This document shows, piece by piece, positions 32,913-41,641 of a stretch of 64,000 nt of DNA (its first letter is position 1; every line of letters starts with the position of its first letter). Position numbers and translations under genes: made by a program. The DNA is from Anaerolineales bacterium (GTDB taxonomy: Bacteria; Chloroflexota; Anaerolineae; Anaerolineales; Villigracilaceae): the NCBI GenBank assembly GCA_016934715.1, contig JAFGSI010000067.1:1-64000 (forward strand). The letters are read 5' to 3'. The notes beneath the pieces were generated by a model. It searched no databases. It saw only the letters and a program-made list of their open reading frames with translations, and was not told the DNA's origin.

Positions 32913-33734
32913 ATGAAATACCACACGTATCTGACCGCGGATCCGGGCCTGAACAGCCCGTCCATGAACCCCTGCCAGTTGCTCGACTTCGGCTTTCTCA
33001 AGCTGGCGGCCGGTGAGAGCTACCAGGCTGCGACCCCGGATCGTGAACTGCTGGCCGTGATCCTGGGCGGCAGGGCCAGCTTCGAGGTCAACGGCCAGGA
33101 TTTTGAAAAGGTCGGCGGGCGGCCGAACGTCTTCGCCGGCAAACCGCACTCGGTCTACATCCCGGCCGGGGCCGAGTTCAGCATCCGTGCCGAGGGCCCG
33201 GTCGAGATCGCTCTGCCCGGGGCCCCCAGCGACGAGACCGGCATCCAGCCGTACCTCATCGCCCCGGCGCAGGTGGCCAACGGGGCCTGGGGAGCGGCCA
33301 ACTTCAAGCGCTACTTCCACCAGATCTTAACCACCGCTGCCCAGCCCGAACTCCCCGCCCGGCGGCTGATCGTCGGTGAGACTTTCACGCCCAGCGGCAA
33401 CTGGAGCACCTATCCGCCCCACAAGCACCAGGTCGACGATCTGCCGCGCCAGGCTTACCATGAGGAGATGTACTACTTCCGGCTCAGCCCTGCCGACGGC
33501 TTTGGCATCTGCCATTATTACAACGAAGAGGGTGAGGACGAGAATTTCACCGTGCGCGACAACAGCCTGCATATGATGCCGCGCGGCTATCACACGGTGG
33601 TCAGTGCCCCCGGCTATACCACCTACTACCTGTGGTTCCTGGCCGGAAACCAGCGTCTCCAGGCGACCGTGGACGACCCGGCCCTGGGCTGGGTGGGGCG
33701 GACGGTGGCGATGTTCAAAGAATTGGAACACTAG
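32913..33734 (+). CDS. IolB/KduI-fold isomerase, probably acting on deoxy-ketouronates
   Basis: This 273-residue bicupin is closest in pattern to 5-deoxy-glucuronate isomerase (IolB). It shows GNWSTYPPHKHQ (metal-binding His residues), EEMYYFRLSP, GFGICHYYNEEGEDENFTVRDNSLHMMPRGYHTVVSAPGYTTYYLWFLAG. No other inositol genes are near. The gene sits just before kduD and after the KDG genes, where KduI would be expected. The likely reaction is therefore 5-keto-4-deoxyuronate (from GH105) to 2,5-diketo-3-deoxygluconate. AAAGGAG precedes ATG 32913. The function is inferred from context; the fold call is solid. Confidence 0.8.
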   Translation: MKYHTYLTADPGLNSPSMNPCQLLDFGFLKLAAGESYQAATPDRELLAVILGGRASFEVNGQDFEKVGGRPNVFAGKPHSVYIPAGAEFSIRAEGPVEIALPGAPSDETGIQPYLIAPAQVANGAWGAANFKRYFHQILTTAAQPELPARRLIVGETFTPSGNWSTYPPHKHQVDDLPRQAYHEEMYYFRLSPADGFGICHYYNEEGEDENFTVRDNSLHMMPRGYHTVVSAPGYTTYYLWFLAGNQRLQATVDDPALGWVGRTVAMFKELEH

Positions 33735-33736
33735 CC

Positions 33737-34504
33737 ATGACGACCCTCGACTCCTTCGCGCTCTCTGGAAAAGTCGCCCTGGTGACCGGGGCCGGCCAGG
33801 GCCTTGGGCAGGGGATGGCCCTGGCCCTGGCCGGGGCCGGGGCGGACATCGCCGGATTGGACCGGGGTCCGAGCGCGGCGACCGGGGAAGCGCTGCGGGC
33901 CCTCGGGCGGCGCTACCAGGAGGTGGTCTGTGACCTGCGGGCTGCCAGTGTCGACGATCTGAACGCGATCGTCACCGATTGTGTCCGGGAACTGGGCCGG
34001 CTCGACATCCTGGTCAACAATGCCGGTATCATCCGCCGCACCCCGGCCATCGACTTCAGCCAGGCCGACTGGGATGATGTCCTGCAGATCAACCTGCGGG
34101 CGGCCTTCTTCCTGGCCCAGGCCGCGGCCAGGGCCATGATCCCGCAGGGCGGCGGCAAGATCATCAATATCGCCTCGATGCTCTCCTTCCAGGGCGGCAT
34201 CCTGGTGCCCTCCTACACGGCAGCCAAGAGCGGTCTGGCCGGGCTCACGCGCGCCCTGGCCAACGAGTGGGCCGGGCATGGCGTCAACGTCAATGCCATC
34301 GCTCCCGGGTACATGGCCACCGAAAACACCGCCGCTTTGCGGGCCGACCCCGAACGCGCCCCGGCCATCCTGGCACGCATCCCGGCCGGACGCTGGGGCG
34401 AGCCGGCTGACCTGCAGGGGGCGGTCGTCTTCCTGGCCTCGGCCGCCTCGGACTACGTTCACGGCGCCATCCTGCCGGTGGACGGCGGCTGGCTTACGCG
34501 GTAA
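33737..34504 (+). CDS. kduD: 2-deoxy-D-gluconate 3-dehydrogenase (2,5-diketo-3-deoxygluconate reductase)
   Basis: This 255-residue short-chain dehydrogenase closely follows KduD. It has FALSGKVALVTGAGQGLGQGMALALAGAGADIAGLDR at the NAD site, LVNNAG, the active-site Ser in NIASMLSFQGG and YTAAK, and the KduD-typical HGVNVNAIAPGYMATENTAALRADPERAPAILARIPAGRWGEP. The start is ATG 33737, two bases after the isomerase stop. It would reduce the KduI-type product to 2-keto-3-deoxygluconate, which KdgK then phosphorylates. An alternative role in oxidising a deoxy-keto acid for the FAH protein is possible but less likely. Confidence 0.88.
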   Translation: MTTLDSFALSGKVALVTGAGQGLGQGMALALAGAGADIAGLDRGPSAATGEALRALGRRYQEVVCDLRAASVDDLNAIVTDCVRELGRLDILVNNAGIIRRTPAIDFSQADWDDVLQINLRAAFFLAQAAARAMIPQGGGKIINIASMLSFQGGILVPSYTAAKSGLAGLTRALANEWAGHGVNVNAIAPGYMATENTAALRADPERAPAILARIPAGRWGEPADLQGAVVFLASAASDYVHGAILPVDGGWLTR

Positions 34505-34538
34505 TATCAGGTCGAAGATCTGCTCTCAGGAGATGCGC

Positions 34539-35951
34539 ATGTCCCTGCTCCCAGCCGACCGGTTCTTCAGCCCGGACCCGGCCCAGAAGAACGTTGCCGG
34601 TGAACTGTATGCCCAGGTGGCAGCCCTGCCGCTGGTCTGCCCGCACGGGCATGTCGACCCGCGCCTGTTTGCCGACCCCCAGGCGACCTTCGGGTCCCCG
34701 GCGGACCTGTTCATCATCCCCGATCACTACGTCACCCGGATGCTCTACTCGCAGGGCGTCCCGCTGGAGCAACTTGGCGTCCCGCGGCTGGACGGCGGGC
34801 AGGTCGAGAGGGATCACCGCAAGATCTGGCACGCTTTCTGCGAGAACTTCCACCTGTTTCGTGGTACGCCCTCCGGCATCTGGCTGCAGCACGAACTGAG
34901 CGAGGTTTTCGGCCTGGAGGAAAGGCCCTCGGCCGCCAACGCCGACCGGCTCTACGGGACGATCGCCGAGAAACTGGCCGCACCCGCCTTCACACCCCGG
35001 GCGCTGTTCGAACGCTTCAAGATCGAGGCCCTGTGCACCACCGACGCGGCCACGGACACGCTCGGCCACCATCAGGCCATCCAGGCCTCCGGCTGGGGCG
35101 GGCGGGTGATCCCGACCTTCCGCCCGGACGCGGTCGTCGACCTGGACAGGCCCGGTTGGCCTGCCCACATCGCCGCCTTGAGCGAAGCCAGCGGCATCGC
35201 GGTCGTGGACCATGCTTCCTACATCCGCGCCCTGGAGCAGCGCCGGGAATCCTTTAAAACCCTGGGCGCGGTCGCCACGGATCACGCCGCGATCACGCCC
35301 GCCACCGGAAGCCTGACCCCGGCGGAGGCGGAGGCCATTTTCCAGCGGGCGCTCAAGGGCCAGGCCGCGCCTGGCGAGGCCGTTCTTTTCGGCGGGCACA
35401 TGCTGATGGAAATGGCCCGTATGAGCGTCGAGGACGGGCTGGTCATGCAGCTGCATCCCGGTGCGTACCGAAATCACAACCAGGCGCTCTTCCAGCGCTT
35501 CGGGGCGGACCGGGGCGCCGATATTCCGGTCGGGACCGAGTACACCCGTAACCTGCTCCCGCTGCTGAATGCGTTCGGAAACGACCCGCGCCTGACCCTG
35601 ATCCTGTTCAGCCTCGACGAGACGGCCTACGCCCGCGAGCTGGCGCCCCTGGCCGGGCATTACCCGGCCGTCAAGCTCGGCCCGCCGTGGTGGTTTCATG
35701 ACAGCTTGAACGGCATGCGGCGCTATTTCGACCAGGTGCTGGAGACGGCCGGCCTCTACAATACTGCTGGCTTCAACGACGACACGCGCGCCTTCTGCTC
35801 CATTCCCGCCCGGCACGATGTCTGGCGGCGGGCCAGTGCCGACTGGGTCGCCGGGCTGGTGGTCCGGCATATCGTCGACATGGACGCGGCGCAGGAAATG
35901 GTGACCGCACTTGCCTCCGGCCTGGCCAAACGGGCCTACCGGCTCACCTAG
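34539..35951 (+). CDS. uxaC: Glucuronate/galacturonate isomerase
   Basis: This 470-residue protein is a uronate isomerase of the amidohydrolase superfamily, converting D-galacturonate to D-tagaturonate or D-glucuronate to D-fructuronate. Markers are LVCPHGHVDPRLFADP (metal-binding HxH), RDHRKIWHAFCENFHLFRGTPSGIWL, LGPPWWFHDSLNGMRRYFDQVLETAGLYNTAGFNDDTRAFCSIPARHDVWRR. The length is typical. ATG 34539 sits six bases after AGGAG and is preferred over ATG 34533, which touches the ribosome site. It starts the free-uronate branch of the locus, directly followed by uxaE. Confidence 0.95.
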   Translation: MSLLPADRFFSPDPAQKNVAGELYAQVAALPLVCPHGHVDPRLFADPQATFGSPADLFIIPDHYVTRMLYSQGVPLEQLGVPRLDGGQVERDHRKIWHAFCENFHLFRGTPSGIWLQHELSEVFGLEERPSAANADRLYGTIAEKLAAPAFTPRALFERFKIEALCTTDAATDTLGHHQAIQASGWGGRVIPTFRPDAVVDLDRPGWPAHIAALSEASGIAVVDHASYIRALEQRRESFKTLGAVATDHAAITPATGSLTPAEAEAIFQRALKGQAAPGEAVLFGGHMLMEMARMSVEDGLVMQLHPGAYRNHNQALFQRFGADRGADIPVGTEYTRNLLPLLNAFGNDPRLTLILFSLDETAYARELAPLAGHYPAVKLGPPWWFHDSLNGMRRYFDQVLETAGLYNTAGFNDDTRAFCSIPARHDVWRRASADWVAGLVVRHIVDMDAAQEMVTALASGLAKRAYRLT

Positions 35952-35966
35952 AAAATAGGGATTGCC

Positions 35967-37148
35967 ATGCTTACACCTCTCGGACTTTCCCCCTCCTTCG
36001 GCTTCGGTGACCGCCTCGGCCTGGCCACGCCCGGTCATATCAAGGCGGTCAAGGGCACGAGATTTGCCCCGGTCTTCTCCCAGCAATCGGTGCGCGAGAA
36101 CACCCGAACCGGGCGTACCCCGCAGCAGGTGCTGGATGATGCCCGGCGCGCCGTCGAGGCCTGTGGCTGGGACGCTCCCTGGGGCGCCGATGCCGACCAC
36201 CTGAAGACTGTCGAGGATCTGCCGCCCTTTGTCGCGGCCGGCTACACGTTCTTCACGGTCGACCCCGGGGCGCTTGTCGACAACGCCGCCGACCGCGACC
36301 CGCTGCCGGTCCTGCAGGACAAGGTCGGGGGACAGGACTGGGAGCAGTTGGCAGGTCTGTACCTGTCCGAAAACAGCGCAATGGCCTGGCCCCCGGGCGG
36401 GAGGATCGCCCGGTTCGACCCGCAGACCCTGCTGCGGGCGGTCGTCAAATATGGCCGGGCGGTTGCGCACACGGTGGCGATCTACCGCCGCCTGTCCGAA
36501 CTTGCCGAGGGCTTTGATTTCGAGGTCTCGGTGGATGAGACTGACTCGCCCACCACCCCGCTCGAGCACTTCTTCATTGCCAGCGAGTTGACCCGCCAGG
36601 GGGTGCGCTTCACTTCCCTGGCACCGCGCTTCGTCGGGCGCTTCGAGAAGGGCGTTGATTACCTCGGCGACCTGGCTGCCCTGGACGATGAAATGGCCCG
36701 CCATGCTGCCGTGACGGCCCACTTCGGATCCTACAAGATCAGCCTGCACTCCGGCTCGGACAAGTTCAGCGTCTACCCGTTGCTGGCGAAGCACTGGGGC
36801 GAACGGGTGCACGTCAAGACGGCCGGGACCTCGTATCTCGAGGCCCTGCGGACGCTGGCGGTGAGCGCGCCGGTGCTCTTCGAACAGATCTGGGTTTTGG
36901 CGCTGGAGCGCTATCCCAGCGAGCGTGCCACGTATCATGTCTCGGCCGAGCTGGCCCGGGTTCCCGCCGATCTTGCCCTGCCGGACCTGCTGGACGATTT
37001 TCAGGCGCGCGAGATCCTGCACGTCACTTTTGGCTCGGCCCTGGCCCACTTCGGTGCAGAGATCCGGTCCGCCCTGCTCGAACACGCCGAGGCGTATCAA
37101 ACGAATCTGCAGCGCCATTTTCGCAAGCACCTGGATCTACTGGGCTGA
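35967..37148 (+). CDS. uxaE: Tagaturonate/fructuronate epimerase
   Basis: This 393-residue protein matches UxaE, the enzyme that converts D-tagaturonate to D-fructuronate. It begins LGLSPSFGFGDRLGLATPGHIKAV and contains FDFEVSVDETDSPTTPLEHFFIASEL and GSYKISLHSGSDKFSVYPLLAKHWGERVHVKTAGTSYLEALR, blocks characteristic of the family. Epimerisation replaces the classical UxaB reductase arm, so galacturonate is fed into the fructuronate-mannonate branch. It lies 15 bases after uxaC and 42 bases before the reductase gene. Confidence 0.9.
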   Translation: MLTPLGLSPSFGFGDRLGLATPGHIKAVKGTRFAPVFSQQSVRENTRTGRTPQQVLDDARRAVEACGWDAPWGADADHLKTVEDLPPFVAAGYTFFTVDPGALVDNAADRDPLPVLQDKVGGQDWEQLAGLYLSENSAMAWPPGGRIARFDPQTLLRAVVKYGRAVAHTVAIYRRLSELAEGFDFEVSVDETDSPTTPLEHFFIASELTRQGVRFTSLAPRFVGRFEKGVDYLGDLAALDDEMARHAAVTAHFGSYKISLHSGSDKFSVYPLLAKHWGERVHVKTAGTSYLEALRTLAVSAPVLFEQIWVLALERYPSERATYHVSAELARVPADLALPDLLDDFQAREILHVTFGSALAHFGAEIRSALLEHAEAYQTNLQRHFRKHLDLLG

Positions 37149-37190
37149 GGCGGACAGCCGGTTGTCCGCTCTGCACCGAAAGGAATTCGC

Positions 37191-37997
37191 ATGCCAACCT
37201 TTCACGTGACCGATCAAGTCGCCGTCGTGACCGGCGGGGCGGGGGTGCTGTGCGCCGCCATGTGCCGGGCACTGGCAGAGGCAGGTGCGCGGGTCGCTGT
37301 GCTGGATCTGAACAGTTCGGCCGCGGCCGGGCTGGCCGGCGAACTGGGGAACGGCGCCCTTGGCGTGGCCTGTGATGTGCTCGAGCGGGCCAGCGTCGAG
37401 TCCGCTGCCCGGGAAGTGCTGGCAGCCTTCGGGCGGGTCGATATCCTGGTCAACGGGGCCGGCGGCAACAAGCCGGCTGCCACCGCCAGCCCCGAGCAGC
37501 CCTTCTTCGACCTGCCGGCGGAGGCCCTGCGCTGGGTCTTCGACCTGAACCTGATGGGCACGATCCTGCCGGCCCAGGTCTTCGGGAAGATCATGGCCGA
37601 ACAGAGATCTGGCGTCATCCTGAACATCTCCTCGATGAACGCCTTCCGCCCTTTGACCCGGATCGCGGCCTACTCGGCGGCCAAGGCCGGGGTGAGCAAC
37701 TTCACCCAATGGCTGGCCGTCCACATGGCTCAGGAATACTCGCCGGCGATCCGGGTCAATGCCCTCGCACCGGGCTTCTTCCTGACCGAACAGAACCGCT
37801 TCCTGCTCACCGACCGGGACAGCGGCGAACTGACCGCCCGCGGCCGGCAGATCATTGCCCACACCCCGCTGGGACGCTTCGGGACCCCCGACGACCTGCT
37901 CGGGGCACTGCTGTGGCTGGTCTCGCCGGACTCGGCCTTCGTCAGCGGGGTCGTCGTCCCGGTGGACGGCGGCTTCTCGGCCTACAGCGGGGTGTGA
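37191..37997 (+). CDS. SDR-type fructuronate reductase (D-mannonate oxidoreductase)
   Basis: This 268-residue short-chain dehydrogenase resembles the SDR-type D-mannonate oxidoreductases found beside uronate genes. It has VNGAGGNKPAAT, the active-site Ser in LNISSMNAFRPLTRI, YSAAK, and the long insert ending RFLLTDRDSGELTARGRQIIAHTPLGRFGTPDDL that is typical of this subgroup. The cofactor loop reads TGGAGVLC: the last Gly of the TGxxxGxG pattern is Cys, which is odd and could change cofactor affinity. The expected reaction is D-fructuronate to D-mannonate. It is directly followed by the LarA-family gene. Confidence 0.85.
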   Translation: MPTFHVTDQVAVVTGGAGVLCAAMCRALAEAGARVAVLDLNSSAAAGLAGELGNGALGVACDVLERASVESAAREVLAAFGRVDILVNGAGGNKPAATASPEQPFFDLPAEALRWVFDLNLMGTILPAQVFGKIMAEQRSGVILNISSMNAFRPLTRIAAYSAAKAGVSNFTQWLAVHMAQEYSPAIRVNALAPGFFLTEQNRFLLTDRDSGELTARGRQIIAHTPLGRFGTPDDLLGALLWLVSPDSAFVSGVVVPVDGGFSAYSGV

Positions 37998-38005
37998 CGG
38001 TAGAG

Positions 38006-39271
38006 ATGATCCACGCTCAAGCGACTGCCCTGCAGAACGAACTGCTCAGCGAGCAGGAAATCGCCGCAACCCTGCAGCAGGGGCTCGGCGGGCGTTTTGC
38101 GCGCCAGAAGGTGCTGGTGCTGATCCCCGACCACACCCGTTCGCTGCCGCTGGCGATGCTCTTCCGGCGCATCGTGGATATCCTTTACGATGCCAGGCAG
38201 CTTGATTTTATGGTCGCCCTGGGGACTCACCCGCCGCTGCGCGAGGCGAGCCTCCACGCCCTGGTCGGCATCACGGCTGAAGAGCGCGCAACCACGTTCA
38301 AGCAGATCGGTCTGCTGAACCACGCCTGGGATGATCCGGCGGCCCTGGCGGCCCTCGGCACCCTGGAGCAGGACGAGATCCGGGCCCTCGCCGGGGCGCA
38401 CTGGCACCCGTCCCTGCCGGAGCGGGTGGAGGTGCGCATCAACCGGGCAGCCCTGGCGTATGATCACATTCTGATCCTCGGCCCGACCTTCCCGCATGAG
38501 GTGGTCGGATTTTCGGGCGGGGCCAAGTACCTCTTTCCGGGCATCTCCGGCCCGGAGATGATCAATGCCACCCACTGGCTGGGGGCCCTGGCCGGCGTGG
38601 TCGGGACGATCGGCCGTCTTGCGACCCCGGTGCGGGCGATGATCCATGCCGCGGCGCGGCGTCTCGACACCCCGGTCACGCTGGTCGCGCTGGTGGTCGA
38701 GGAGCACGCCCTGGCGGGGATCTATGTCGGCGACCCCCTTGCAGCCTGGCAGGCGGCCGCGGATCTCTCCTCCCGGCGTCACATTCACTGGTGCCGGGAG
38801 CCCTTCCAGCGGGTGCTCTCGTGCGCCCCGTCGATGTACGACGAACTGTGGACTGCGGCCAAGGCGATGTACAAGCTCGAGCCGGCGGTTGCGGTCGGCG
38901 GGGAGGTGGTGATCTATGCCCCGCACCTGGATACGGTCAGCCACGTGCATGGAGAATATATCTACGAGACCGGCTACCATATCCTGCCCTATTTCCTTGC
39001 CGACTGGGATCGTTTTAAACAGATCCCATTGGGTGTGCTGGCCCACAGCACCCACCTGCGCGGTTCAGGTGTCATGGAGAACGGCGTTGAAAAGCCGAAC
39101 GTGCGCGTCACCCTGGCCAGCCGCATCCCGCCCGAGGACTGTGCCCGCTTGAATCTGGGTTATCTCGACCCGGCCTCGGTCGATCCGCACGAGTGGCAGG
39201 GTCGTGAAAGCGAAGGCCTGCTCCATGTTCCCCAGGCGGGCGAAATCCTGTACCGGTTGAAGGATCAATGA
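38006..39271 (+). CDS. LarA-family nickel-dependent 2-hydroxyacid racemase/epimerase
   Basis: This 421-residue protein is a LarA homologue (DUF2088). The catalytic set of lactate racemase is conserved: PDHTRSLP (Arg 45), ALGTHPP (His 75), and PHEVVGFSGGAK with His 164 and Lys 174 ten residues apart, as for the His and the cofactor-anchoring Lys of LarA. The downstream LFPGISGPEMINATH block also fits. LarA-family enzymes invert C2 of 2-hydroxy acids using the nickel-pincer nucleotide; maturation genes larB, larC and larE are not in the window. It lies between the mannonate-forming SDR and gnd. A sugar-acid C2 epimerase (mannonate to gluconate) is therefore more likely than lactate racemase. 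The start could also be GTG 37994, overlapping the previous stop. Confidence 0.85.
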   Translation: MIHAQATALQNELLSEQEIAATLQQGLGGRFARQKVLVLIPDHTRSLPLAMLFRRIVDILYDARQLDFMVALGTHPPLREASLHALVGITAEERATTFKQIGLLNHAWDDPAALAALGTLEQDEIRALAGAHWHPSLPERVEVRINRAALAYDHILILGPTFPHEVVGFSGGAKYLFPGISGPEMINATHWLGALAGVVGTIGRLATPVRAMIHAAARRLDTPVTLVALVVEEHALAGIYVGDPLAAWQAAADLSSRRHIHWCREPFQRVLSCAPSMYDELWTAAKAMYKLEPAVAVGGEVVIYAPHLDTVSHVHGEYIYETGYHILPYFLADWDRFKQIPLGVLAHSTHLRGSGVMENGVEKPNVRVTLASRIPPEDCARLNLGYLDPASVDPHEWQGRESEGLLHVPQAGEILYRLKDQ

Positions 39272-40176
39272 TCTCCCCCGTCAAGGCATTTTTCAAGATC
39301 AACGGCAAGGTCTTCGGCCTGCTGGTCGCCATGCTGCTGGGTGTCCTGCTGCCCCAGCTGCACGTGTTTTCATTCCTGATCCGCTATCTGCTGATGGCGA
39401 TGCTGTTCTTTGCCTTCCTGGATATCGAATGTAGACCGCGGGCGCTTCAAAAGAGCGTGTTATGGATCATGACCGCCAATGTGGCCCTTGCTTTTGTTTT
39501 CTATGCCGGGCTGGCAGGGTTCGATCTGGCGTTGGCCCTGGCGGCGTTCATGACCGCCATCGCGCCGACGGCCATTGCCGCGCCGGTGATCATCGGGTTT
39601 CTGCGGGGCGAAGTGGAATATGTCGTCGCGGCGGTGCTGGTGACCAATATTGCCAGCGCGCTGGTCGTCCCGCTGGCCCTGCCCTTCCTGCTCGGGACGG
39701 CTGTGCAGATCTCGGTCTGGGAAGTCCTGCAGCCGGTGCTGGTGGTCATGTTCGTGCCGCTGGCCCTGGCGTTCGCCCTGAGGCGTTTTTTGCCCGGAAC
39801 GGGGGATGCTTTGCGCAGGTGGAAACCTGTGTCCTTCCCCATCTGGCTGGTCAACCTGCTGTTGATCTGCGCCAATGCCTCCGATTTCCTGCGCCATGAG
39901 AACACCGATTCGGCGTTCATGCTGATCGGGATCGCCCTGCTTTCCCTCGTGATCTGCATCGTCAATTTTGGTCTGGGAGCTCTTCTGGGCGGACATCGTC
40001 ATTGGCAGGAGGCCAGCCAGTCGCTCGGGCAGAAGAATCTCTCTTTCGTGATCTGGATTGCGCTGACCTTTATCAATCCCTTGGTGGCGATGGGGCCTAC
40101 TTTTTATATCCTGTATCACCACCTGTATAACTCGTGGTCGATCTATCAGTTCGAAAAACGGCGCAAGCACGTGTGA
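39268..40176 (+). CDS. BASS-family-like transporter (bile acid:sodium symporter fold)
   Basis: This 302-residue membrane protein has eight to ten hydrophobic segments. The pattern AAFMTAIAPTAIAAPVIIGFLRGEVEYVVAAVLVTNIASALVVPLALPFLL matches the conserved core of BASS-type transporters, including the Pro/Gly-broken helix near the sodium site. A late segment reads WIALTFINPLVAMGPTFYILYHHLYNSW. ATG 39268 overlaps the LarA-family stop. In this place it may move a uronate or aldonate (uptake or overflow). Substrate assignment is inference only, since BASS proteins carry diverse organic anions. Confidence 0.75.
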   Translation: MISPVKAFFKINGKVFGLLVAMLLGVLLPQLHVFSFLIRYLLMAMLFFAFLDIECRPRALQKSVLWIMTANVALAFVFYAGLAGFDLALALAAFMTAIAPTAIAAPVIIGFLRGEVEYVVAAVLVTNIASALVVPLALPFLLGTAVQISVWEVLQPVLVVMFVPLALAFALRRFLPGTGDALRRWKPVSFPIWLVNLLLICANASDFLRHENTDSAFMLIGIALLSLVICIVNFGLGALLGGHRHWQEASQSLGQKNLSFVIWIALTFINPLVAMGPTFYILYHHLYNSWSIYQFEKRRKHV

Positions 40177-40198
40177 ACACAATTCCCAGGAGTGGATG

Positions 40199-41602
40199 AT
40201 GGAAAAAGCGAATTTTGGAGTGATGGGCCTGGGTGTCATGGGACACATGCTGGCCCTCAACATGGAGCGCAACGGTTTTCGGGTGGCCGGGTATGACCTG
40301 GATCTGGAAAAGGTGCGGGCCTATGGGGCGGATTCTGGTGGAAGGAAACTCATCGCCTGTGAGACGCTCGATGTTTTTCTCGCGACCCTCGAACTGCCGC
40401 GCCGGATCCTGATGATGGTCCCGGCGGGAAAACCGGTCGACGCGGCGATCGCCTCCCTGCAGCCCTTCCTGTCGAAAGGCGACCTGTTGATCGACGGTGG
40501 CAACACTTTCTTCCAGGACACCGAGCGTCGTTCCCGGGAACTCGAAGGCGCCGGCATCATCTACATCGGCGCCGGCGTCAGCGGCGGGGAGCAGGGCGCC
40601 CTGTGGGGCCCGGCGATCATGCCCGGCGGCCAGCCGGAGGCCTGGGAGCTGGTCAGGCCGATTTTCGAGGCCATCAGTGCCCGGGTCGCGGATGAGCCGT
40701 GCGTGGCCTACATGGGCCCGCGCGGTGCCGGGCACTACGTCAAGATGGTCCACAACGGCATCGAGTACGGTGACATGCAGCTCATCGCCGAGGCCTACGA
40801 CATCCTGCACCGCGGCCTGGGGCTGGACAACGCCCGTCTGCACCAGGTCTTCCGCGAATGGAATCGCGGCGAGCTCGAGTCGTACCTGATCGAGATCAGC
40901 GCGGAGATCTTCGGCCGTTCGGACCCCGAAACCGGCCAGGCGATCGTCGACCTGGTCCTGGATGAGGCCCAGCAGAAGGGCACCGGCAAGTGGACCTCCC
41001 AGAATGCCCTCGACCTGGGTGCCCCGACCCCGACGATCAACGCCGCCGTGGAGAGCCGGATCCTCTCGGCATACAGGGACGAGCGCCTCCGCGCGGCCAG
41101 GATCCTGGGTGGGCCTGAGGCCCGCCTCGACGCCGATCCGGAAACGGTCATCGGTCTGGTGGGCGATGCTCTGTACGCGGCCAAGATCTGTTCCTACGCC
41201 CAGGGCTTCGGCCTGTTGCGCCTGGCCAGCAGGGAATATGAATACGACCTGAATTACGCCGAGATCGCCCGCATCTGGCGCGGCGGCTGCATCATCCGGG
41301 CCCGCTTCCTGAACGACATCCGCCAGGCCTTCCACCGCAATCCCGACCTGGCCAACCTGATGCTGGATCCCGAGTTCAGCGGGGCGTTGAATGCCCGTGA
41401 GAGGGCCCTGCGCCGGGTGGTGGCGCTGGCCGCAGAAAGCGGGATCCCGGCCCTGGCCTTCAGTTCAGCGCTGGCCTACTACGACGCCTACCGCAGCGAG
41501 CGCCTGCCGGCCAACCTGACCCAGGCCCAGCGCGACTACTTCGGTGCCCACACCTACCGGCGGGTCGATCGACCGGGAAGTTTCCATACCGAATGGCAGT
41601 AG
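40199..41602 (+). CDS. gnd: 6-phosphogluconate dehydrogenase, decarboxylating
   Basis: This 467-residue protein oxidatively decarboxylates 6-phosphogluconate to ribulose-5-phosphate. Clear markers are FGVMGLGVMGHMLALNMERNGF (NADP fold), DGGNTFFQDTERR, YIGAGVSGGEQGALWGPAIMPGG (family signature with substrate Ser), GHYVKMVHNGIEYGDMQLIAEAYDIL (catalytic Lys) and KGTGKWTSQNALDLG. The C-terminal FGAHTYRR-type tail binds substrate. The length is typical. Two ATGs are adjacent (40196, 40199); the second has better spacing from AGGAG. Finding gnd inside a uronate operon implies that 6-phosphogluconate is an intermediate there. Confidence 0.95.
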   Translation: MEKANFGVMGLGVMGHMLALNMERNGFRVAGYDLDLEKVRAYGADSGGRKLIACETLDVFLATLELPRRILMMVPAGKPVDAAIASLQPFLSKGDLLIDGGNTFFQDTERRSRELEGAGIIYIGAGVSGGEQGALWGPAIMPGGQPEAWELVRPIFEAISARVADEPCVAYMGPRGAGHYVKMVHNGIEYGDMQLIAEAYDILHRGLGLDNARLHQVFREWNRGELESYLIEISAEIFGRSDPETGQAIVDLVLDEAQQKGTGKWTSQNALDLGAPTPTINAAVESRILSAYRDERLRAARILGGPEARLDADPETVIGLVGDALYAAKICSYAQGFGLLRLASREYEYDLNYAEIARIWRGGCIIRARFLNDIRQAFHRNPDLANLMLDPEFSGALNARERALRRVVALAAESGIPALAFSSALAYYDAYRSERLPANLTQAQRDYFGAHTYRRVDRPGSFHTEWQ

Positions 41603-41641
41603 GGCAGACTGCCATCTGACCTATCGAAAAGGAACTGGATC

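Noticed and set aside
32913-33734. myo-Inositol catabolism because of the IolB-like protein
   Set aside because: No iolA, iolC, iolD, iolE or iolG genes are near, and the gene is embedded between eda and kduD in a pectin locus.
38006-39271. Dedicated lactate racemase operon
   Set aside because: larB, larC, larE and a lactate transporter are not adjacent. The neighbours are uronate and gluconate enzymes. It is kept only as an alternative.
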